Positions 10,352-22,014 of a DNA stretch of 64,000 nt are shown one piece after another. The DNA comes from Rhynchospora pubera (Eukaryota; Streptophyta; Magnoliopsida; Poales; Cyperaceae): positions 162,598,574 through 162,662,573 of the forward strand of contig CM051461.1 in NCBI GenBank assembly GCA_028095005.1, written 5' to 3'. Positions within the stretch are counted from its first letter, which is position 1; the number at the start of each line of letters is the position of its first letter. The translations under genes and the position numbers were made by a program. Under the pieces are notes generated by a model. That model made no database searches, was not told the origin of the DNA, and worked only from the letters and a program-made list of their open reading frames with translations.

Positions 10352-11200
10352 ATTACAAATTGGTTTGTGTCAGAATTTTAAATCACGGTGTACCTTATCC
10401 GAAGCATTTTACGATTTTCATTTGGAAAAGCAGGGAATATAAGACGCTTCTGTGATTATAGAAGGAAGATAATTCATAGAGTATTATTTCCATATAATTA
10501 ATTTTTTTAAAAAAAACCGCCAACCTACAATTACTTTTGAATTTTTACGTAATAAATCTTATTATTCTAAAGTTTTGAATTATAATCTCTTATAATGCCA
10601 TGAAATAATAGATGTAGATGACGCGTGTCGAGGAAAAAACATACGTGGAAGGTTAAAACACAAAGAGTCATGTAAGAAGATACGGACAGTAAAAAGTTAA
10701 CCGTTACTAATATCACGTGTTAGTTTACTTTATAGTTGCGTCAATTATCTTGATAAACATTATCTTCTATGGGTATATTTGGAATTAAGAAAAATAAAAT
10801 TTTTTAAAAATCTTTTGCATTGATATTTTGATATTTTAATATTAAATTTGGTCTTATTATTGTAAATCAACTATCTGAAAACCTACAAACTTTAATATAA
10901 TTTACTTTTATAGACCAAGAGACAAGTTTTTATGGAGGCGTGTAACATTTATCTTATATGAAAATATACTTATATAATTTATTTTAATATATTTTTAACC
11001 AAATTTCTGAACTACTCGTGTGACAAATAACAATTGCACTCCACAACCATAGCTTCATAACGGTGCACATGCAATCACAGAAATTTGTGGGGACGTAAAG
11101 GAGATAATTGGGCAAAAGTAAAATTTTAATTTGCAACACTCCCTGGACAGCTGTGGAAAAAAACAGAAGGGTGGGAACCATAAATTTTATTTTATTTTAG
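10352..11200. promoter_or_regulatory. SS3 upstream region with a G-box
   Basis: This is AT-rich sequence between the nested retroposons and the SS3 leader. It contains the palindromic G-box CACGTG at 10714-10719, the core bound by plant bZIP/bHLH factors. A TATA-like CTATTTAAGG lies at 11202-11211, about 1.8 kb before the start codon, which fits the long intron-containing leader proposed next. Promoter function is inferred from position and motifs only. Confidence 0.4.
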
Positions 11201-11211
11201 CCTATTTAAGG

Positions 11212-12965
11212 ATCGCAGCGCATCCATAGCCACCAAAGTCCAGAGAGGAAGGCCATTGAGCCCCACTGCCATTTCCTCTCAGATTGAATTGAATTGAATT
11301 GAATTGAACTCCCATCAATTTCTTCAATTGCTTTTGGATCAGTCAATATCTCCCCAAACCCTGTGTTCTCGTCATCACAAAAAATCGAGAGAGAGAGAGA
11401 GAGAGAGACCGTTAGGAGGGTTCTGATCTTCGACAAAGAGAGGTGAATAGTGCTCTTTTCTTCCTCTTCGATTTTTATTTTGAGCTCTCTTCGACCGTGC
11501 ACATGTCACTTTTATCTCTCTCTTTGCTTCTGAGCTCTGAGACTGTGTGTTTGAGTAGAATTATCTGATGAGTGAACTAACTCTGAAGCAATTGAGGTGT
11601 ATCTCGGTGTATTCAAACACAATTCCTTGGTTTTCTTTCTTATTGTCCCATTGATTTTGTTCATCTCACCAGTGGCTATGTTAAGATAATTGTGTATGTA
11701 AGAAAAGTTGGAAAAGAATGAAATTGCCAGGAAAATTGTAATTTCATGTCATTTTGTGGATTTTTTTTTTAATCTCGTCTTCTGTTAGTTGGACCATTAG
11801 CTGCATGTAATTCAAAATAAGACAAGGGAAAGTTATGTCAATTTCACTGTCTCCTTTTTTGCCCTCAATTTAACTTCCCATATTCCCACAATTTTATTGG
11901 ATTCCTCCCCGTTTCTTCTAAACTTTTCTTATTTGTCAGGTATTACTGTAAAACTGTCTGGGTACAAATTGAATTTCCTTGTCAGATTGGTAGACAAGTT
12001 GATTGTGAGGTTGTTGGTGGCTGGCACACGTTCGGTACCCTCTCCTGACTGTTGTACTGGTACTATGTACCGGTTAGCATGAATTAATTGCTGCTACCAC
12101 AAAGTCCTTTATCTGCTTACCTGTTTCTCATTTTATATACTTCCTTAGTATCAATTAACCGTTTAACTTCTTTTATATGGTGCACAGGTCACAGTGAGAA
12201 AAAGCAACCAACTGGAGAAATTGGTTCTGCTTCAGTGTGAAGGTAAATTTTGCGCTATTCATTTGCCATTGGTTCATAATATTCTTGATAAACAAAAGAA
12301 GCATTGTAGGAATGTAACATTGCTTGTTATGTTGGACTCAGCAGGCTTCAATTTTCTATTTCAGTTTATTCCTGGTTTCATTGTGAAAAGTCAAATTTAT
12401 ATCTTATCCAATGTTGAAATGAAAGAATTATGTTGGACTGTAAACTTATTTGTATCTTATTTCAAACGTTGCGTTATAGTCAGACGATGTTAGTTTACTC
12501 GTAATCTCATGTTTTTACATTATATACTTTTCTGAGGTTTAATCTCATAATTATCTGTTGGTTTATTTTGGTTTTCATTCTCTGGCCAGTTTGATACCAC
12601 TTAATAGTGGTGATTGTATTGCTATATAACCTGACAGCATTATCAGAAGCTAGCTATCCAACATACTAAAGTAAACTTGGCTATGGCATAAAATTTAAAA
12701 AGATAAAACAACAAGACAAACAGCTCCCTTTTATGGTTTCTCTGTGAAATGTTAATTAAGTTATGGTATAAACAACAATTCAAGTTTTGTTGGTTCTTTC
12801 AAATGTTTTTTAATTGGGCTTGTTATGAATTAAACAACCATTCATAGTTCGCTGTTAAAAAAGGTACAATAGAGTTTTCCTCTCATAAACAGACAGTTTG
12901 GCAATTTCTAGTACTCTATTCCCCTATCACAATAAGCACTGCATCTCTGTTCCATTTTCATTCAG
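11212..12965 (+). other. Probable SS3 5' leader with leader introns
   Basis: After the TATA-like box there is a transcript-like leader with (GAATT)n at 11285-11308 and (GA)n at 11387-11408. A donor-like AG|GTGAAT lies at 11443. A small candidate exon at 12188-12242 is bounded by GTGCACAG and GTAAAT. An acceptor-like TTCATTCAG ends at 12965, 37 bases before the SS3 start codon. The frames here are short and meaningless. The exon choice is tentative and could be fixed by any full-length cDNA. Confidence 0.4.
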
Positions 12966-13002
12966 ACAGAGAGAAAAGGGGAATTATAGAGACAGAGACA
13001 GG

Positions 13003-16000
13003 ATGGAGACAGCTCTTCTTCAATTGAATAGGCCTCTTAGCTCAAGAGGGAAGATGGAGTTGAAGCTTAGACCTAATATGGCAGCTTTTAGTCAAGTAAG
13101 TGCTTCAATCTCTTTTGTTTTCTCTTATTTTCTGTTATGAAAGTTTTTGGCTCCCAGAAATTCAGACCCCCCCCCCCCCCCCCCCCTGCATGGCTTTGTG
13201 TTAAATTTTCATGAAGTTTTGCAGCTATTCACCTTATATGTTATTGGTGATTAGATTGTATTGTAATTGAGTAATTACGCTGCACATATTCTGATAAATA
13301 GTTGTGTCTGTGTGTATTCTAATTGAGTCATCACACTGTACATATCCTGACCTATGTTGACATTGTTGGTATAATGGTATGTTGATTAAATAGTGCAGTG
13401 TACCTGTGTATGTATAACACATTTCCCTTTATCTGATAATACATCACACTTTTTACGTTCAGCAGACAGTGCAATTCAATGGAGCAACAAGAAGCCGAGT
13501 TTTCACTTGTGCCTCATCAAGTCAAGGTTTCATGAATAAAAGTATAGTTGGATTAATCCTTTTCATTTCTAATTGAGGCCCTGATATTTTATTAATTGCC
13601 CCTTTAGGTCCTAGGAGAAAGCCAAAGAGAAGTATTGCGCCAAAGATCAGAGACATCTATGTGAAGGGAGCTGCCCCTGTTAGCCCACAAGAAGAAATTG
13701 AAGAAAAATCTTCCCAAACTTCTAATAACGGAAAAAGTAGAACAGAAGATGAAATGGAACCTTCAATATATGATGAAGAAGACGGGATTGAGAAACCTGA
13801 TTTATTGAGTTTCCTTGACAAGCAAACAGTTCATGTTGGAAGCCGGTACAGTACCATAAGTAACACCATACAGGAGGACAAACAACATATTATGAAATCA
13901 AGCGAAGTCAAGTCAGCTGGAGATGATGTCAGAATTGAAGAAGCAAGGTTTACAGAAGAGCCGATGCAAGAAGAGAAGCCCATAGTAGAGGAAGCAGCAA
14001 CAGAACAAAAGCCAAAAATAGATCCAGAAGAATATAGAAGGAGAGTTCAAATCCTTGCTGAAGAAAATGTGAGAAAAGGCAACATCTGTTTTGTTTATCC
14101 TGAAAATGTAGAGCCCAATCAAGAGATAGAAATATTTTTGAACCGCGGGGAGTCTGCTCTAAGAGACAAGCCTGATGTCCAGATAAAGGGTGCATTCAAT
14201 GGTTGGAGGTGGAAATTTTTTACAGAGAGGTTGCATAAAACTGAATTTAATGGTGATTGGTGGTCATGCAAATTATTTGTTCCTAAACAAGCTTATAGAA
14301 TTGACTTTGTCTTCTTTGATGGGGATAATGTGTATGAAAACAACAATTCAAGGGACTTTTTGCTCTATGTGCAAAATGACATGGATGAGAGCTCTTTTGA
14401 AGAGTTTTTAGTAGAGGAGAAAAAGAGAGAATTAGAGAGAATTGCGCAGGAGCAAGCAGAGAGAGAAAGAGCAGAGGAGGAGAGGAGGAGGAGAGAGAGA
14501 GAAGAGGAAGCGAGGAATGCAGACCTGGCACAGGCCAAGGCTGATGTGGAAAGGAAAAAGGAGGTGTTAAGTCGTGCAGTACAGCTTGCAGGGACAAGTA
14601 GCAGCGGTCTTTGGGAGTTTGAGCCAAGTGGGTTCAGAGGCGGGGACCGTGTGAGGCTGTTCTATAACAGGAGCTCAAGACCTCTTGAGCATGCACAAAA
14701 TATTTGGTTGCATGGCGGGTATAACAATTGGTGTGACGGTTTGTCTCTGGCTGAGAAACTTGTGAAGACTGATAAGAGGGATGGAGATTGGTGGTATGCT
14801 GATGGTATGTAAACAAATTTACTATTTATGTGATGTAAGTTTGTTACTTCCAATGATTGCTCTACTGTCTCATTCTTAATTAACTTGTACACAGGTTGGT
14901 ATTGACTGATTAATACCATACTGGTACAGTTTACATATTGCATGGTTGGGATAAACTGGGCTGGTATGCATACTAACAATATATAAGAACACTGCACAAT
15001 ATTTTCTCTCTTTATTTTTTAATATCGTTGGTGCTGTTGTGCAGTTGTAATTCCTGAGAAGGCACTGATACTAGATTGGGTATTCGCTGATGGGCCCCCA
15101 CAAGAGGCACGGAATTATGATAACAACAATTTCCAGGACTTCCATGCAATTGTGCCGAATTCCATCTCAGAAGAGCAGTTCTGGGTTGAAGAGGAGGTCA
15201 GAATCTTTAAGAGACTCCAACAGGAGAGGAAATCTAAGGAGGAGGCTGCCCAAAGAAAGGTCTCCTTTCTTTTGAGAGCTTAAAGCAGAACATCTCAGTC
15301 CTTGCAGAAATTATTTAAAAAAAAAAACAGAAATTAGTTTACTGTGGTGTTCTCTTAAATGGCCAAATTTGCTCTGGTTGAATCACCACCAATAGATTTA
15401 GTGTCAAGAAAACCAAATTTATCCTGACTCTGTCTAAATTGTTCATTTAAGCACAAAACAAGTACAGAGTTAACACAAAAAGAATAAGAAAGAAAAAATA
15501 ATAGTAAAGATGTAATATTGTGGAATTAATTTGTTATTTTATACCAGTTTGATGGTACCTATTGCTATCAAACCCGAATGTTTTATTAAATCTTTTGTTA
15601 TTTACTTCATTCCAGGCTGAGAGAACAGCAAGAATGAAGGCTGAAATGAAAGAGCGTACCATGAGAGCGTTTTTGCTTTCACAGAAGCACATAGTCTACA
15701 CTGACCCGCTCGAGGTTAAAGCAGGAAGTACTGTTACTGTATTTTACAACCCTTCTAACACAGTCTTAAATGGAAAGAGAGAGGTATGGTTCAGGGGTTC
15801 CTTCAATCGCTGGACCCATGGAAGCGGTCCTTTGCCACCCCAGAAGATGGTCACTGCAGAGAATGGGACCCACTTGAAAACCTCTGGTAAGAAAATACTA
15901 TCTAAAATGATTTTTTAGTCCAATGCTTTCTGATGTTGTTTTTCAGGAGTAAACAAATATCTCATTGCTGACAATTTTGGATTTGATTTGATTTATTTTC

Positions 16001-19000
16001 CTTTGCAGTTAAGGTTCCATTGGATGCATACATGATGGATTTTGTTTTCTCGGAAAGAGAGGATGGTGGGATTTATGACAACAGAAACGGGATGGATTAC
16101 CACATTCCTGTTTTGGGTGGAGTTGCAAAGGAGCCCCCAATGCATATTGTTCACATTGCTGTTGAGATGGCACCTATTGCAAAGGTTAACTTTAAATTTC
16201 TTTTAGGCTATAACAATCTCTGAAACCTTATTCAAGATACACCTCCAAAATACATATTAAATTTCATTGATCTCAACATATTTGACTGAATTGTCACGTT
16301 ATGTAGTTATCAAGACTTTATATTAGGAACTGGACATTTTTATCTATTAAATTGATATATTAGTTAATTTAGTTACTTTTTTTCTGTAGGTTGGAGGATT
16401 AGGTGATGTTGTGACGAGCCTTTCTCGTGCTGTACAAGATTTAGGTCATAATGTGGAAATTATTCTTCCAAAATATGATTGTATCAATTTTGATCATGTA
16501 AGTTTTAACATTTACACTTTCACGAAGCCTCCCTTAAGGAGTATTTTTGAGTCACAGCTGGTGACTTGATACTTTATTACTGCTGTATGTTGCATTTTAT
16601 GTTTAATGAAATGCAGGATACCCTTCTTGGGTATCCGTGCTTCAAAAAAAAAAAAATTACACTTTCACTTCAATTTCAAACTCGAATCTTTTGTTTAAAA
16701 TTCTTTACTGAGCAATTAGACTTCTATCGGTATAGGTGCAGGACTTACAATTGCAAAGAAGCTTCGAGTGGGGAAGGACAGAGATAAAGGTTTGGTTGGG
16801 CAAAGTTGAAGGACTTCCAGTGTACTTCTTGGAGCCTCAAAATGGGTTAGTAATAGAATTGCTTTTAATCATTAATCCTTTTTTTATTTTTCTAGATGAA
16901 ATTACATACTAATTTTCTTATTTTAAACTTTTTTTTAAATGAAATAAAATATGAAGGATGTTTTGGGTTGGGTGTGTATATGGAAGAGGAAATGACGGTG
17001 ATAGATTTGGTTTTTTCTGTCATGCTGCTCTCGAGTTCCTCTTGCAAAGCGGGTCCTGCCCTGTAAGGCCTTGTACAAATATGGTGTTCTTGACTTATTA
17101 TTATCAAATAGACTATCGAGATCAATAATAGGTGGAGGGATTACTTCAACAAGTTATTCAATGGAGAGGATGACGACTTAGGAATTGTGTTGAACGACTC
17201 CTTTGATGACTCCAATAGACGTTTTGTTAGGAGAATTCAAGAGTCCGAGGTGAAAGAAGCCTTAAAACGAATGAAAGTAGGTAAGGCTCTAGGACCTGAT
17301 AACATACCAATCGAAGTATGGAGGTGCCTCGGAGATGTGGCTGTAGTTTGGTTAACCAAACTATTCAATAGCATTTTCCGATCAAATAGGATGCCAGATG
17401 CGTGGAGGAGAAGCACTCTAGTACCAATCTTCAAGAATAAAGGGGATGCTCAAAGCTGTACAAACTATAGAGGAATTAAGCTTATGAGTCATACAATGAA
17501 GCTTTGGGAGAGAGTGATAGAACATCGTTTGAGACGGATGACAAACGTTTCGAAAAACCAATTTGGTTTTATGCCTGGGAGGTCAACCATGGAGGCCATC
17601 TTCCTAATAAGGCAATTGATGGAGAGATATCGGGAGCGAAAGAAGGATCTACATATGGTTTTCATTGATTTGGAGAAAGCATACGACAAAGTGCCAAGGA
17701 AAGTTATGTGGTGGGCACTAGAAAAGAAGAAAGTCCCCACAAAGTATGTTACCCTCATCCAAGACATGTATGATGGTGCCGTTACTTGCATCAGGACATG
17801 TGATAGTGTAACTAGTGACTTTCCTATTAAAATAGGACTACATCAGGGATCAGCTTTGAGCCCGTATATTTTTGCCTTAGTGATGGATGAGATCACGAAG
17901 GATATACAGGGAGAGATTCCTTGGTGTATGCTCTTTGCGGACGATGTGGTGTTAGTCGATGAGAGTAGGACGGAGGTCGATAGGAAATTGGAATTGTGGA
18001 GACGAACTCTAGAGTCCAAAGGGTTTAGGCTTAGTAGAACTAAGACGGAGTATATGGGGTGCGAGTTTAGTGGGATACGACCAGTGGACGGAGATGTCTG
18101 TCTAGACGGGCAGGTAGTACCTACGAAAGATACTTTTCGATATTTAGGGTCGATGCTGCAGAGCGATGGCGAGATAGATGAAGATGTTAGTCACAGGATA
18201 AGAGCGGGGTGGGTGAAATGGCGACAAGCATCAGGCGTCCTATGCGATAAGAAAGTCCCGCAGAAGCTAAAAGGCAAGTTCTACAGGACAGCGATTAGAC
18301 CTGCGATGTTGTATGGCGCAGAATGTTGGGCTACTAAAAGACGACATGTCCAGAAGATGAGTGTAGCTGAGATGCGTATGTTGAGGTGGATCTGCGGTCA
18401 CACGAGGAAAGATCGGATTAGAAATGATGACATACGAGATATGGTTGGGGTCGCACCAATAGAGGAGAAGTTGATCCAACATCGTTTGAGATGGTTTGGA
18501 CATATCCAACGCAGACCTCCAGAGGCACCGGTACGTATCGGAATTCTTAATCATTTCGAGAACACCCGGAGGGGGAGAGGGAGACCAAGATTGACATGGG
18601 AAGAAGCGGTGAAAAGAGACCTTAAAGAATGGAACGTCTCCAAGGAGTTGGCGATCGATAGGAGCGCTTGGAAGTTAGCAATTCATGTACCGGAGCCATG
18701 ACGTAGGAACTTAGGGGTAGGAGCGATGTCATAGGTTTGTAGGTCCCTCTATTAGGTCACGGTCGAGGTCTAGGTTTCTACTATTACTATTATTATTAGA
18801 GGTATTATTATTAGTATGGCTAGTCTTACTATTAGTATTTTTTTTATTTTTTTTTTTTTATTTTTTTTTTTTATTTTTTTTTTATTTTTTTTTTTATTTT
18901 TTTTATTTTTTTTTTATTTATTTTTTTTTTTTTTCGATGTGTTCTCTTATTGGGTTTCTTTCTAGCCTACCCCAACTTGTTTGGGACAAAAGGCTTAGTT

Positions 19001-21879
19001 GTTGTTGTTGTTGTATATATTACATTGTCATGACTGGTCAAGTGCACCAGTTGCATGGCTATTCAAGGAACATTACATGCACTATGGTCTGAGCAATGCT
19101 AAAGTTATCTTCACTATTCACAACCTTGAATTCGGCATCCACCAAATTAGCAAAGCTGTTTCCTCTGCTGACAAGGCCACCACTGTCAGTTGCTTTATCT
19201 CACTCCTGTAGAATGCACTTACATGTCAGTTATGCCACATTTCAGTAATCCATGATTAAAATATAATCTGTAGGTGTCACAAACATATTCTAGGGAGGTC
19301 TCTGGAAATCCTGCAATTGCCCCTCATCTGTACAAGTTCCATGGAATCGTTAATGGAATTGACCTCGATATTTGGGACCCTTACAGTGACAATTTTATCC
19401 CTGTATGTCTCTTTCTCTCGCTCTATCTCTGTCCTTCATTCCTCTTCATTTTTGTATGATTAATAAAGCATTTTGTTTCTGGATGGATCAGGCATGCATC
19501 CCTTAATTGTGTTAGTTGGTATAAGCTTACAAATCCTTTTGTTTTTTGTGTTGGGCTGGTTACGGTTTTCCCTGATCAGGCCCACTTCACAATTTGGGTT
19601 TTGGGTTGTTTTGAGGGGATGCAAAGAGATGGATAATGGTAATTACCCTTTAGGAAGTTTTTAGGACACAGTGTGGCTTCTGTCTTTGTAGTACCTCACT
19701 TACCCTTTGTCTTTCTCAGTTAAAGAGATAATTATATGGGTAAATTGGTCTTTCTTGTAAAATTAGAACATCTCTTTCTCTTTTTTTATAGATTACCACG
19801 CAAACCATAATTCCTATCCCATTTAACTTGCCACCTACCACACCCACCATCACCGCCATCAAACCTCCCTTGATCTCTAGTTGTTTCTTTCTCTTTCAGA
19901 CTATGAACCATTCTGTCTTGCTCACAGATCTGATCTCTGATCTGTCCTGAATCTGTATGGTACCAAAATTTGAGACTTATACCTTTTGGCTCCCCTTCCT
20001 AGTCTTCAGGTTTTAACTCTTTCTCTTTTGCCTTATATTTTTTTGCTTTAGATTTGGATTTTGTTCCCCTTTAAATATGGATTTTGAATTTTTTCATGTT
20101 TCGATATAAGGTGTCAGATGTGGTATAGCTAGAATTGGACAAGTTATTGACTGTAATGGCATTGACATGCCCTGATCGCATGTGGTTTGCTTTTTCTTGT
20201 TGATTTGGGTATCATGAATGAACGAGGGTTTCTGATGATCTAACCTCAAGTTTTTTGATAGATTCAGTACTTGTTGAACATGTGCAATGTCGAATTGCAT
20301 TCTATGACATTTGTTTTGAAAATTTAGGTGCCTTATACATCAGAAAATGTAGAAGAAGGAAAAAAGGCGGCCAAAATTGCGCTGCAACAGAAACTGGGTC
20401 TGCGAGTAGCAGATTACCCACTCGTCGGAATTATAACCCGGTTAACTGTGCAGAAAGGAATTCACCTCATAAAGCACGCGATTTCGCGGACATTAGAACG
20501 TAACGGCCAGGTATAAACATTCTCTCTCAATATTTCCTATATTTTCGGTCTTTTTAAAGCACGTCGGGGGAAATCTAAACCATAAATTAATAACTTTTTT
20601 TTTAAAATCTTAGGTGGTTTTGCTGGGTTCAGCTCCTGATCCACGAATTCAAAATGACTTTGTGAATTTGAAGAACCATCTGCATTCGTCTCACGCTGAC
20701 CGGGCCCGGCTTTGTCTGACCTATGATGAGCCTCTCTCCCATCTGGTATGTTCTCTTTAATATTTTGTGTAACATTTTTTTTTTATACCTTGATGCATGA
20801 ATTTCTAACTCTTCTGGTTTAAATGGTTGTAGATATATGCAGGAGCAGACTTCATACTAGTTCCATCTATCTTTGAGCCATGTGGATTGACCCAGCTCAT
20901 AGCCATGAGATATGGGTCTATTCCTGTGGTTCGAAGAACTGGAGGTTAGTTTGGCCCCTTCTCTCCCCCCTCACACTATGTCTTATTTTTATTTCAATAC
21001 ATTTTTGTGATATTTTTTCATAAACAAGCAAAAAGGAAATAACCAAAATGTTTTCAAGTTAAGTTGGAGATAGACCCAGTGCATGTATTAGAAGAGGAGG
21101 TGAGTAGACCAGGAAGAGAATAAGAAAGAAGAAAGGGCAGATGGCAGCTATTAGGGAGGCCAGCTGCCTGCTTAGAGAGTTCTAAATCATTTGAAACCTC
21201 TCTTAATGCTAAAGAAACGGAAGGAAGGGAGGGAGGGAGGGAGGGAGAGAGAGGGAGAGAGCATCGTGTGTTTCAAAAAAGAATTCAAAAGTTAGAGCTT
21301 TTGTTTTTTAATCGCTTGGCACTGGGCTGACTTATAAGAGGTCCAGGGTTCAAGCCCGCATGCTTGTGATAGGCTTGGCGAGTCAGCCTATAATCTCAGC
21401 CATATATACAAAAAATGACGTCGGGGTGTCATTTCTAGCCTATCCCGAACTTGTTTTGGGATAAAATTCTCTAACTATTTTTCAATCCATCAATGTGAAG
21501 TTTAACCAACTATTATTATTATTTTAATGCAGGGCTCTACGACACTGTTTTTGACGTTGATAATGACAAGGAGAGAGCCCAAGCAGCAGGAGTTGAACCC
21601 AATGGGTTTAATTTTGAAGGTGCTGATGCCGCTGGTGTTGATTACGCCCTAAACAGGTACCCTTAATTTAAAAAAAAAAACAAACAAACATTTTGTGGTA
21701 TCTGCTTAGCTGTCCAACTGATTTTATTATTTTGTGTATTTTTCAGGGCACTATCGACATGGTATGATGCAAGGGACTGGTTCAACTCGCTGTGCAAGAG
21801 AGTGATGGAACAAGACTGGTCATGGAACCGACCAGCCTTGGATTACATGGAGCTTTACCATTCTGCACGCAAAAATTAG
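13003..21879 (+). CDS. SS3: Starch synthase III, plastid (CBM53 x3 plus GT5)
   Basis: The enzyme transfers glucose from ADP-glucose to alpha-glucans in plastid starch synthesis. Exons: 13003-13095, 13466-13526, 13608-14804, 15045-15259, 15616-15886, 16009-16184, 16390-16497, 16736-16845, 16957-17062, 18999-19184, 19274-19402, 20328-20510, 20614-20745, 20833-20944, 21533-21656 and 21747-21879. All sites are GT-AG, phases agree, and the total is 1111 aa, within the size range of plant SS3. After a Ser/Arg-rich transit-like start come an acidic linker, CBM53 domains at about 218-303, 397-481 and 556-646 separated by a Glu/Arg coiled coil (about 305-370), and then GT5 from about 656. GT5 motifs are KVGGLGDVV, HCHDW, FEPCGLTQL and RTGGL. 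Exon 10 is the weak point: an RTE LINE fills the preceding intron, and the only acceptor that keeps the frame lies inside the LINE and adds LLLLLY before ILHCHDW. Exon 2 has a tandem acceptor (AGCAG), so one Gln is optional. Confidence 0.92.
13167..13186 (+). repeat. Poly-C run of 20 in SS3 intron 1
   Basis: Twenty consecutive C bases stand alone in an AT-rich intron, 71 bp after the donor. Such a tract is mutation-prone and hard to sequence, so its exact length is doubtful. The opposite strand has 20 consecutive G bases and could form a quadruplex. Confidence 0.9.
17187..18701 (+). CDS. RTE reverse transcriptase (5'-truncated element)
   Basis: The first ATG gives 504 aa, and the frame is open upstream to 17112. 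Reverse-transcriptase motifs in order are KALGPDNIPIEVW, NYRGIKLMSHTMKLWE, FGFMPGRSTMEAI, VFIDLEKAYDKVP, GLHQGSALSPYIF and the catalytic MLFADDVVLV. A C-terminal region (RYLGSMLQSDG, LYGAECWATKR, HRLRWFGHIQRRP) is typical of plant RTE-clade proteins. The apurinic endonuclease that should precede the RT is missing, so this copy is not autonomous. There are no internal stops, which argues for a fairly recent insertion. If the AG at 17110-17111 served as an acceptor, the SS3 frame would run straight into this ORF. Confidence 0.9.
   Translation: MLNDSFDDSNRRFVRRIQESEVKEALKRMKVGKALGPDNIPIEVWRCLGDVAVVWLTKLFNSIFRSNRMPDAWRRSTLVPIFKNKGDAQSCTNYRGIKLMSHTMKLWERVIEHRLRRMTNVSKNQFGFMPGRSTMEAIFLIRQLMERYRERKKDLHMVFIDLEKAYDKVPRKVMWWALEKKKVPTKYVTLIQDMYDGAVTCIRTCDSVTSDFPIKIGLHQGSALSPYIFALVMDEITKDIQGEIPWCMLFADDVVLVDESRTEVDRKLELWRRTLESKGFRLSRTKTEYMGCEFSGIRPVDGDVCLDGQVVPTKDTFRYLGSMLQSDGEIDEDVSHRIRAGWVKWRQASGVLCDKKVPQKLKGKFYRTAIRPAMLYGAECWATKRRHVQKMSVAEMRMLRWICGHTRKDRIRNDDIRDMVGVAPIEEKLIQHRLRWFGHIQRRPPEAPVRIGILNHFENTRRGRGRPRLTWEEAVKRDLKEWNVSKELAIDRSAWKLAIHVPEP
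18839..18934 (+). repeat. T-rich low-complexity expansion in RTE 3' UTR
   Basis: Almost 100 bp of T-runs of 4-15 are separated by single A bases. The equivalent place in the other RTE copy (about 26065-26100, opposite strand) has only a few short T-runs. The tract therefore expanded in this copy. It could act as a polypyrimidine tract for the acceptors at 18965 and 18998. Confidence 0.85.
21218..21262 (+). repeat. (GGGA)n/(GA)n microsatellite in an SS3 intron
   Basis: GGAAGGAAGGGAGGGAGGG runs into GAGAGAGGGAGAGAG inside the intron between exons 14 and 15 (20945-21532). This is a simple purine repeat. Confidence 0.85.
21311..21470 (+). mobile_element. SINE-like unit with RTE-like 3' tail
   Basis: The head holds a tRNA-like B-box phrase (GGGTTCAAGCCC, 21346-21357). 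The tail TTTCTAGCCTATCCCGAACT, then TGTTTTGGGATAAAA (21432-21466) matches the RTE 3' end found here twice (TTTCTAGCCTACCCCAACTT, then GTTTGGGACAAAA), with two small insertions and two transitions. SINEs that borrow a partner LINE tail look like this. No convincing TSD or (TTG)n is left, so the copy is old. It sits in the SS3 intron before exon 15. Confidence 0.55.
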
Positions 21880-22008
21880 AAATTTTTTGACACAATGTAG
21901 AATAGAGGGGGCTTTTGTAGCGGGAGGTTGGGGAGGGGTAGAATAGTCAAGTTTTAGACAGTTTTGTACAGCCGGTTCGACCCATTTTTTGTATCAAAAT
22001 TAATTATT

Positions 22009-22014
22009 AATAAA
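22009..22014 (+). terminator. Likely SS3 polyadenylation signal
   Basis: AATAAA lies 130 bp after the SS3 stop codon, preceded by U-rich sequence and TTGTA-type upstream elements (GTTTTGTACA, TTTTTTGTATC). The distance is usual for plant 3' UTRs. The assignment rests on motif and position. Confidence 0.6.

Larger units (their letters stand above)
17112..19013 (+). mobile_element. RTE-clade non-LTR retrotransposon, 5'-truncated, in SS3
   Basis: The insertion is about 1.9 kb. It begins within the linker upstream of the RT (frame TIEINNRWRDYF...), runs through an open RT, and has a 3' UTR with a long T-rich stretch. It ends in the plant RTE 3' signature (CCCCAACTTGTTTGGGACAA, then AAGGCTTAG) and (TTG)5. 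A second copy at 25990-27607 defines the same 3' end. No clear TSD flanks this copy. To the left lies SS3 intron sequence starting GTAAGG at 17063, and to the right SS3 exon 10 starts within a few bases of the tail. Confidence 0.9.

Noticed and set aside
21747..21879. SS3 as a pseudogene because of the LINE
   Set aside because: All 16 exons stay in frame and all GT5 motifs are present, so loss of function is not shown; the doubt is confined to the exon 10 acceptor.
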